DNA of 64,000 bases, from positions 73,573,487 to 73,637,486 of the forward strand of contig CM075851.1 of assembly GCA_037975125.1 (NCBI GenBank). The letters are read 5' to 3'. Below are positions 56,701 to 64,000 of the stretch, piece by piece; positions within the stretch are counted from its first letter, which is position 1, and each line of letters starts with the position of its first letter. The stretch is from Latrodectus hesperus. Taxonomy: Eukaryota > Arthropoda > Arachnida > Araneae > Theridiidae. The notes under the pieces are model-generated. The model did no database searches, was not told the DNA's origin, and worked only from the letters and a program-made list of their open reading frames with translations. Made by a program: the position numbers and the translations under genes.

Positions 56701-56929
56701 CTGAAAAATATTTCAAATTTTTATGTTAAATAATGATTCTTTATTCTAAGTTTTTTGATATTGTTTAAATTTTAGAACAACAAATATTGTTTGTGTTTAA
56801 TTTAATGCCTCTATATTAATAAGATAAAATATTCTATTCGACAAATATGCGAACTTTGTTAGAGTGGTTTTATTTTTAATTAAAAAAATTAGAAACTTTT
56901 TTAATTGTAACCAAATACATGAAAAAAGA
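53720..56929. other. AT-rich intergenic DNA, no gene supported
   Basis: No coding region or transposon could be recognised. The 60-codon minus-strand frame at 55918-56100 has no family features. Confidence 0.55.
56922..56927 (-). terminator. Pol III terminator (T6) for the Glu-Gln pair
   Basis: Six T on the minus strand, starting three bases after the tRNA-Gln discriminator base. No T-run lies between Glu and Gln. Confidence 0.75.
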
Positions 56930-57001
56930 AGGTTCCACCGAGATTTGAACTCGGATCGCTGGATTCAGAGTCCAGAGTGCTAACCATTACACCATGGAAC
57001 C
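56930..57001 (-). tRNA. tRNA-Gln (CTG)
   Basis: 72 nt on the minus strand. The acceptor stem GGTTCCA pairs with TGGAACC, with discriminator T. The anticodon arm CTGGA-CTCTGAA-TCCAG gives CTG, and the T arm is CCGAG-TTCAAAT-CTCGG. All stems are intact and there is no intron. It lies 6 bp after tRNA-Glu. Confidence 0.97.
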
Positions 57002-57007
57002 TTAACC

Positions 57008-57079
57008 TTCCCATGCCGGGAATCGAACCCGGGCCGCCTGGGTGAAAGCCAGGAATCCTAACCACTAGACCACATGGGA
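57008..57079 (-). tRNA. tRNA-Glu (TTC)
   Basis: 72 nt on the minus strand. The acceptor stem TCCCATG pairs with CATGGGA, with discriminator A. The anticodon arm CCTGG-CTTTCAC-CCAGG gives TTC, and the T arm carries GGTTCGATTCC. It is the upstream member of the Glu-Gln pair. Confidence 0.97.
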
Positions 57080-57462
57080 CTGAGAGTTCTTAAACATGTT
57101 TTATTATAGTACCAATTTATTTACGATTTTTTAAATATTTCTTTAGATATTTTTGCACTTCGTATTTTTGCAGGGGTACAGAAGAAATTAGATTGTGATT
57201 TTTCCCATTTCTCCAATTCGTTAAATTTTGCAGCAGAATTTTTCAGTACTATTAATAATGCTAGGATCAAAAAACGAAACATGTTGAGCAGCACTTGGTT
57301 GCATTTCACAATGGTTCATTTAAATTTGTAGTTTAGTGACAAATTATTTGAATCTACATTTTCTATCTTGAAACTTAGTACGCGAATAATTCAATCATTA
57401 ACTTATTTGTGTGCATAAGATGAATGGTTGATCTATTGAAATCATTTTAAATTGTCGAGAAT

Positions 57463-57478
57463 ATGAACACTTCACTCG
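57463..57478 (+). CDS. BBS12: Possible first coding exon of the BBS12-like gene
   Basis: ATGAACACTTCACTCG is followed by GTAAAA. It ends in phase 1, which is what the exon at 58637 requires (it starts with the last two bases of a codon), and would give MNTSLG before TIIASYFGP. It is short and the donor is weak, so it may be chance. Confidence 0.3.
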
Positions 57479-60400
57479 GTAAAAAGTGAACTGAAAATGA
57501 TTTTTTATATACAAATTCACATACTTGTTTATTTGAATATTTTAAAATGCGCTTAATGTTTTTATTACATTGTCATGATCCTTAAATATTCATGATTTGA
57601 TTTCCTATAACAATTATACCTAAAAATATTTACTGTTAATTTCAGTGTTAAGAATACGCTTATCCAGTTCATCCTTTTTTCTTGTTTAATAATTTGATTT
57701 GAATATGACTTTAAAATATTAATTTTATTCTTATATCAGTAACATGTAATCTTTTTAATAAAGATTTCAGAAAAACTTCATGAATTACGAAACTAAATTG
57801 TTTTTGTAATGTTTTTTCAGTTTCCTTAAACTTTTTACTATAAAAATTCAAATTTTTCAGAAAACAGAAAAATTATGTAATGTAATTTAAAAATACTAAA
57901 ATTATGTTATTAAGTGTTTTAATATAAAATTATTATGTATTTAACTATTCATATCTTATCTCTAAAATTATAAGTTTGATATTTGTTTCAAGTGTAATTT
58001 AATTTTCTTAACTAATTCATAAAAATAGCATAATTCTTCCAACAGTTATTGGATACATTTTTGAAGTTAATTTTATTCATGTATTTTAAAACTGTAAAAA
58101 TGTGTATTACTGCTGTTGAATAACACTGATGCTAGTGAAAAAAATATTTAATCTAAATCAATACCTGTAGTTTTGTCAATTTATGAATGAAATTAAATTT
58201 TTCTTGTTATATCTAATGCTAAAAATCTATTTTTTAAAATTTTGAGTTGTTTAAATTTTTTAGCTATTGTGTTATGTTTCATATTAATATATTTGATAAT
58301 TTAGGTTCGAGATTTTTTAATGAAAGTTGATATTGGTTGTAAAACATCATCAAGAGTTAAAAATCACTATTACAGTCAATATCTTCTTTTAATATCTATT
58401 CTAATATAACTTATTTTGATCTAAGTTTAAACCATTTTAAAGTTTATTGATTTATTATAATATTAAAGGAAGTTTTGTTGTTGCTTGACTGTACAATTTT
58501 TACTTTTGATAATGTGTAGTATAAAATAAAAATATTTTTTATAAATACAAAATACTTCATCAGAAATTTAAAAAAAATTCTGCTGTTACCACTTGTGTGT
58601 GTTGATATTTTAAAAACTTATTTTATACTTATTTAGGCACAATTATTGCATCATATTTTGGACCATGTAAAAGGTATTATTTTGTGATAGTTATTTCTAA
58701 TAGTATCATTAAATTGAAATTTTTTTAATGTTTAATTTTCTTTGCAGCAGAAAATTTGTGATTGATGATAAAGTCCACATTGTGAAATGTCCACTTGTTC
58801 TGCTGGAAATTGCCACTTTTACAGTAAATATAGTTATATGTTATAAAAATATTCTATATTTTATGTACAGAAATAGAGGAAGTTCTTGTCGATTCATTTT
58901 TAAAAATTTCATAGTGACTATAATTTTAATTTTAAATTCTGATGGTGGAAACCACACTTATTGAATTCTAAAAAGTTCTGTTTGTTTTTATACTCATTTT
59001 TAAAAGTCTTTTTTTATTCTGAAAAGTTAAACACACACATGTACAATGTTTTATTCTGATCATAAGGCAATAGTATTAGTTAGCTATAGTAATTTTTTCT
59101 TATAAACATCAAAGTTTCTTAAAAATGATCAAGAGAACTGTTTTTTTATATGTTGAGACTTTTATGCAAATGCTATACAGCTCTGCTTTACAGCAAATTT
59201 CTTTCTCTATGTTTTGTACAATTCAATTATTTTGTTGTTCATTAGTAGTTCAGAAAAAAATTGCTTTAATAAAAAAATCACCTTAAGGAAATATTATAAT
59301 TTCATAGATTTTTGATGTGTGCCATGTATAATTAGAAAAATAGTTTTCATTATGTATCATGTATTCTCATACTCAAATTATAAATTGAGTATGAGATTGT
59401 ATGTGTGTTGTGTAATATATACATATTCTTATATAGCATATATGTATGTGTGTGCATTTTAAGTTAGTTTGATAATATATACTTAAAATTTCTATGTTAT
59501 TTTCTTGACAACAAATATTTGTCTTTTAAGGTAATTTTTATAATGTAAACTCATGCCACCAAAATTTCAGATTAATATTGGTGTTCATCAGGGCATCTTC
59601 TTTAGAAGTGTGAAGAGATAGCTTAAGCTGACACCAACATAAAATAAAAAAAAGTTTAATTCCAATTTTGTTGTTTAAGAATTGGAATAACTTGGTTTAA
59701 CATTTTTGTTGCATTACAAAATTCGAATATCACTTTAAAAACATTTTTTGAACAATTGAAAAAATATTCTTAATTTTTGTTTTATGCAAATTTGTTCCTT
59801 TGAAATGAATCTATTTTAATCTTTTATATAGGTGAAAATATTTGTATTCAATGATTGTTATGTTTTTAAATAAAGTGGTAATCTTTATCACTTTGCAAAT
59901 ATTTTTCTTTATTTCATGGTAAAAATTTTAATATTTAAGGTTAAATTTCTTTCTAGCAATATATTTTCATTAAAATTTTTGTAAACTGCATATCTAAATC
60001 AGATTGTTATGTATACTGAATGACCGTATTATAAAGTAACTAATAAAATGATGTAATGTCATTTCTTTATTACTTTAAAAAATTTACTATGAGGCTAGGA
60101 TCTAGTGTCTTGAGTTTAACATTTGAAATATTTTTACAATCCTGCAATTAGCATTAATGTTGTTACAACTGATAATTTCATAGTAACTTATTCAACATCT
60201 AGTGTGATCAAGACAGTGTAAAATCATCTCTTTTGTATTACATCATATTTATATCTCAATGTTTCCATGAATTTTAAATTAGCACAAAGAGGCCATGGAA
60301 AAGATAGAAAGGTTTGTGATGTTAAGTTTCTTAAATTTTTTCTTTTATTGGAAAAAATGACATCATATGACATTTTTTAGAAGAGTTCAATAAGACTGCA

Positions 60401-63211
60401 ATTCTGTTTGTTTTACTTGTGAAAATCTATCTAAATAATTTTCTATGAAAAAGTAAGAAATTTGCTATGAAAGTTCAGAACTATGTTTCTGAAGTTCTAA
60501 ATGGACAAATAAATGTTTATTCTACTTGCAGAAAATTCTCTTTACTACGTACTCAAAAGGTGGCTTAAGGAAAGTTCTAATTTTTAAATATACTTTAAAT
60601 CTTGTGCAATACTAGATCAATAATTCTTGAAAGTTGAAATATTTTTCTAAATTATATAGGATTACATAATATTTAAGTAATACATATTATTAAACTTGTA
60701 TTAAATTTGAAATAAGAAATATCATTTAAATGTATGTTACAAAGTCTTTTGATCGCATTTTTTGTTAAAATTTATGTTTAACAAAAAATACTATAAATAG
60801 CCTCTAAAAACTGCAAGTAATATGTCCAATCTATAATTGACTATCAGAATCATTTGTTATTGAAAATATTGTCAAATTTGCTGTTTTGTGTCTTGATAAA
60901 TCTTGATTCTAGAGAAAGAATTATAGATGGTAAGACACATAAAGTATTAGCATGCTTTTCCTTCTTTCATGTCTTAGAATTTTTATGAAAGACTCGTATG
61001 CATGCTACATTTTGAATTGTAGAATTTTGATAATGCTTTATTTTAGTTTATGCAAATTATATTGTTGAATAATTTTGTTACTAGTAATAACTTTTAATTT
61101 CATTATACATAATAAATTCAAGCATATTAAATTAATTTCTTTTGCGATGCTTCTTGAACAATGTTTCTTCTTCAGTTTTTAAAAATGTTATCAATAATTG
61201 TATTTTATAGAATCTATAAGTAATTTTTTGAACTTATTTTTAAATTTGTGCTGCATTTATACCAATAAAATGTGAATGAAATGCAGTTGAATTTTTCTCT
61301 ATTAAAATATCAGATTAAATTGTTATATATAACCATTTAAAAAATAATTTATTATTTAAAAGTAAATCTATTTTAAATCTGTTTTATAAATATTTAAAAG
61401 GCTTAATATCTCTTAATACTTTTAAGTTTTCAGTATAGCATGTTTAGTTTTTATATAAATTTGACCATCTTTCTATATTCCACATTTTATTTTTGCTGCA
61501 ACAGTTAAAATTAGTCATTAGGACTGAAGACATGTTTAATTATTTTACTACTATTGCAACCAATAATCTTTCAAGAAGCAACAACATACATGCTATCAAT
61601 CCATCTTAAGTTTAATTATGGATATAATTTTACTTTTAAGTGATTTGTTATCTTCATAGCAAAATATAAATTAACAATAACTGTGAAATAAAACCTGTAA
61701 ATGCCTAATATTCTCTTGCCTAGGACCACTTTACTTATTTGATACAAGAAACTCTTCAAGCCCACCATGAACAATTTGGATGTTCAGTTACATCACTTAT
61801 AGCAATGTGGTACTTTTGGAATAAAGAAATATACTCAATAACACTAGAAGTATAAATTTATTAATACTTTATTTGAAACTTTTGTGCTTTAAATTGTTTT
61901 GTAATCAAATCAATATAGTTTGAAGATACTCTTCATCTTTACTATTATTTTTAACAGGGCTGACAAGTTTTCTTTTTATTCAATTCAACAAACTTGATAT
62001 TCTCTTAAATGTTGAGCTGATTTTTTTTAGCTTTTTAATTGTCTATTTTAAAATCTTTTTTAAACTTGTTTCCCTGTAGTAAATTCTTAATTTCATTCCT
62101 AGAGACTGATTTTTCATACCAGATAGAATAATTAAGCAAGATAAATAAGAGAATTCCTACTTTATTCCTATATTTACTTTGAATTAAAAACATCCAAATC
62201 ATAAATCTTAAGTTTCATTTTTTTATACACTCAGTGAAACTTCATTTATATTATGAAGGAAATATCTACTTATTATTTTCCAACTAAATGTAACATTTTT
62301 AAGGATGTGTAATAATTGAAATATGTTGAATGTTATAAGTTATTTTTATTAACCTTAAATCTGATGATTTTCGATTTATTAAAGAATTATTTTAGTGTCT
62401 TTCTACAATAATATTGTAAAAATTATTTATTACTATATATTATAATTCTATTGTCATTAAAATTTATTTCTATTTATACATTACTGTATGAAATATATTA
62501 ATGTTATATATTACTATGAAAGTGCTTAGAATAATTAGTTAATAAATGAAATATTAAAATTAATTTCTTTGATATTTTTATTTCAGGGCATTAAAATTTC
62601 TGATGTTGTTAATCATTCTCACAGAATTCTTGATTATGCTATATCATTTTTGTCTGAAATTTCCATTGACGTAAAACGGTTAATTTTTACCAAAAATGAT
62701 AAAGATATGGGTAAAATTAACATGAATAAAAGCATCTCTAATCCAGTACCCATTGGAATTCGTTTTAGTAGCCGTCACTATTCCCCTTTTCAGTTGAATT
62801 TAGAACTACTAGAAACTGAGAATATTGTCAAAAATATCAGTGAAGATATTTTGTTAAGAAACATCAAAACAAATGAAGAACTAAAAAGTAAAATCTATTC
62901 AGTTGTTCAAAAATTAAGCCATGATGACCCTGATTGCTCTCAAATTGTGTGTGATTTATGGGTTCGACAGATTTCTGCAAACAGGGATTTTAAGTAAGCT
63001 TCTTTTTTATTAAAAAATATAAACATCGAATCATTTATACAATTTATTTATAGATTCATTGCATGTAATTTGTAGATTTCGTAAAGAAAATATCATTATC
63101 TGTCCTGTAACATTTTCTTCCTCTTATACTTCTGTCATTGATGGACTGGTTATAAAATCAAAGTTATTGTCTCAGTATGACTTCAAAGTCAGTGTTGAAA
63201 CAAAAGTTCTG
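57463..63211 (+). CDS. BBS12: BBS12-like chaperonin, N-terminal part (gene continues past the window)
   Basis: Exons 58637-58673, 58748-58823, 61724-61849, 62587-62993 and 63076-63211 join in phase into one frame. The product begins TIIASYFGPCKSRKFVIDDK, continues through LLEIATFT-DHFTYLIQETLQAH, then GIKISDVVNHSHRILDYAI, and reaches a region with ICPVTFSS. Order, spacing and residues follow vertebrate BBS12 as I recall it (its GPLKSSKFIIDE block and LLE...EAVQAQ block align without a gap). BBS12 is a group II chaperonin relative that acts with MKKS/BBS6, BBS10 and CCT in assembling the BBSome for ciliary transport. The GDGT(T) ATP-hydrolysis motif of true chaperonins is absent (FGCSVTSL stands there), as in BBS12. 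About 260 of some 700 residues are present. The first exon is uncertain: ATG 57463 to 57478 would supply five codons in the right phase. MKKS or BBS10 are less likely alternatives. Confidence 0.72.
58637..58673 (+). CDS. BBS12: BBS12-like gene, exon with GP motif
   Basis: 37 bp between TTATTTAG and GTATTA. Only the frame giving TIIASYFGPCK joins the next exon without a stop. GP is the remnant of the chaperonin nucleotide-binding loop. Confidence 0.75.
58748..58823 (+). CDS. BBS12: BBS12-like gene, 76-bp exon
   Basis: It follows a 74-bp intron ending TTTCTTTGCAG and ends before GTAAAT. With the two bases from the previous exon it gives SRKFVIDDKVHIVKCP and LVLLEIATFT. Confidence 0.78.
58824..61723. 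other. BBS12: Intron of the BBS12-like gene
   Basis: A 2.9-kb AT-rich intron without other genes. It contains a perfect 12-bp hairpin at 59365-59396. Confidence 0.65.
59365..59396. repeat. Perfect 12-bp inverted repeat in intron
   Basis: TCTCATACTCAA and TTGAGTATGAGA are separated by 8 bases. Confidence 0.85.
61724..61849 (+). CDS. BBS12: BBS12-like gene, 126-bp exon
   Basis: TCTTGCCTAG precedes and GTATAA follows; 42 whole codons. DHFTYLIQETLQAHHEQFG continues the equatorial-domain helices. CSVTSLIAMWYFW occupies the place of the GDGTT motif in active chaperonins. Confidence 0.78.
62587..62993 (+). CDS. BBS12: BBS12-like gene, 407-bp exon
   Basis: TTTATTTCAG precedes and GTAAGC follows; 135 codons plus two bases. 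It starts GIKISDVVNHSHRILDY (end of the first equatorial part) and runs through the intermediate region, with an IRFSSRHYSPF segment that recalls the HSRHF stretch of human BBS12, to CDLWVRQISANRDF. Confidence 0.82.
63076..63211 (+). CDS. BBS12: BBS12-like gene, last exon in the window
   Basis: The acceptor TTTGTAG at 63075 is chosen because it keeps the frame; TTTATAG at about 63053 would run into a stop. It gives KFRKENIIICPVTFSS and then DGLVIKSKLLSQYDF, and ends before GTAATT in phase 0. The next exon lies beyond 64000. Confidence 0.75.
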
Positions 63212-63513
63212 GTAATTATTATTCTTCCAATTATGCACTGAAAAATTTGCACTTCTAATTGTTCACAATAAAAGATACACAATTGTTCACAATAAGAAAA
63301 GTAAAATTGTGACTCTGCTTAGAGTATTGATATATAAATTTGATATTTATTATTTATTCATAAAATTATGTTTTTATTCTATAATGCAGATAATTAACTG
63401 CAGTAAAAATAACATGTTTAACTTCCATAATTTAAAATTTTGTAAGACTTTTCTAGTAACTTTTTGTTTTAAATCAAAAAAATTAACTTATTGGAGCCAG
63501 AATGATAATTTTG

Positions 63514-63514
<1 letters not shown>

Positions 63515-63568
<54 letters not shown>
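63515..63568. repeat. (TA)n microsatellite next to a LINE fragment
   Basis: 27 TA units. The open frame of the adjoining reverse transcriptase begins two bases after it. Confidence 0.95.
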
Positions 63569-63569
<1 letters not shown>

Positions 63570-63571
<2 letters not shown>

Positions 63572-64000
63572 AGTCAATTGCAATCAATGGACCATTGCTA
63601 AAAATATCATAAACTACAACATTGTTAAATGGGCAATTTTCGCCTTTAAACCTCTTAAATGCCCTGGGCCTGATGGAGTTATGCCCATCATGATCCAGAA
63701 GGCAGAAAAGGTTGTCATACCAATGCTAACTAGAATGTATAGAACTAGTTTGGCCCTGGGATATATACCAAAGACATGGCAAAAGACTAGGATAGTCTTC
63801 ATTCCAAAACCTGGCAAGGACACTTATGACCAGGCCAAGTCATACAGACCAATCAGTCTTTCTTCATTCTTTCTTAAAATTATGGAGAAAATCATTGATC
63901 GGCATATTAGAGATTACTTGGGTAGAAATAGTCCCTTGCATGCTCTTCAATTTGCCTATCAACCTGGTAAATCTACAGAGACTGCTCTACATCAGCTAGT
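63570..64000 (+). mobile_element. Non-LTR retrotransposon fragment (reverse transcriptase)
   Basis: One frame stays open from 63570 to the window end (143 codons). It contains PLKCPGPDGV, TWQKTRIVFIPKPGK, SYRPISLSSFFLKIMEK and FAYQPGKSTETAL, the N-terminal conserved blocks of non-LTR reverse transcriptases of the Jockey/I type. The catalytic YxDD would lie beyond 64000. The element lacks its start (endonuclease and N-terminal part), so it is 5'-truncated at the (TA)n array. The lack of stops suggests a fairly recent insertion. It lies in sense in an intron of the BBS12-like gene. Confidence 0.9.

Noticed and set aside
63059..63241. 60-codon ORF read from its own ATG
   Set aside because: It overlaps the BBS12-like exon in the same frame but includes intron on both sides; the spliced exon 63076-63211 explains it.

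Overview
The window is very AT-rich eukaryotic DNA with long introns, decayed transposons and long (TA)n arrays. The organism is most likely an arachnid, probably a spider. That rests on the mix of Tc1, mariner, Helitron, hAT and non-LTR elements, whose peptide fragments look like those common in spider genomes, and on a small secreted chitin-binding (CBM14) protein. No species can be named from the sequence alone.

Two protein genes can be supported, both on the + strand. (1) A three-exon gene for a 114-residue secreted protein with one CBM14/peritrophin-A domain (34573..46693). Two tiny exons encode the signal peptide and a third exon encodes the domain; the introns are 9.7 kb and 2.1 kb and hold a LINE fragment, a mariner and a minisatellite. 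(2) The 5' half of a chaperonin-like gene that matches BBS12 (about 57.5 kb to beyond the window). Five exons join in phase, a possible first exon lies upstream, and the C-terminal half lies past position 64000. A LINE fragment sits in its last visible intron.

A tRNA region lies between the two genes, all on the minus strand: Phe(GAA)-Asp(GTC) with a 10-bp spacer, a decayed copy of the same pair 4 kb away, and Glu(TTC)-Gln(CTG) with a 6-bp spacer. Each pair has one T-run terminator, which suggests shared (dicistronic) Pol III transcripts.

The left 17 kb is a transposon graveyard: a hAT/ZMYM-type transposase relic interrupted by a (TA)n array that itself holds a deleted mariner with good inverted repeats; two head-to-tail Helitrons, one keeping the end of a Pif1-like helicase gene; and a decayed Tc1 element. 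A third Helitron with textbook ends (A|TC...CTAG|T) lies at 51.7-52.6 kb. Most long (TA)n arrays lie flush against transposon ends.

The stretches at 17-34 kb and 53.7-56.9 kb show no gene I can support. A 500-base run of N (48863..49362) is an assembly gap. I found no clearly new biological system. The points most worth a second look are the tandem Helitrons, the link between (TA)n arrays and element ends, the paired tRNA genes, and the two multi-exon genes built partly from very short exons.
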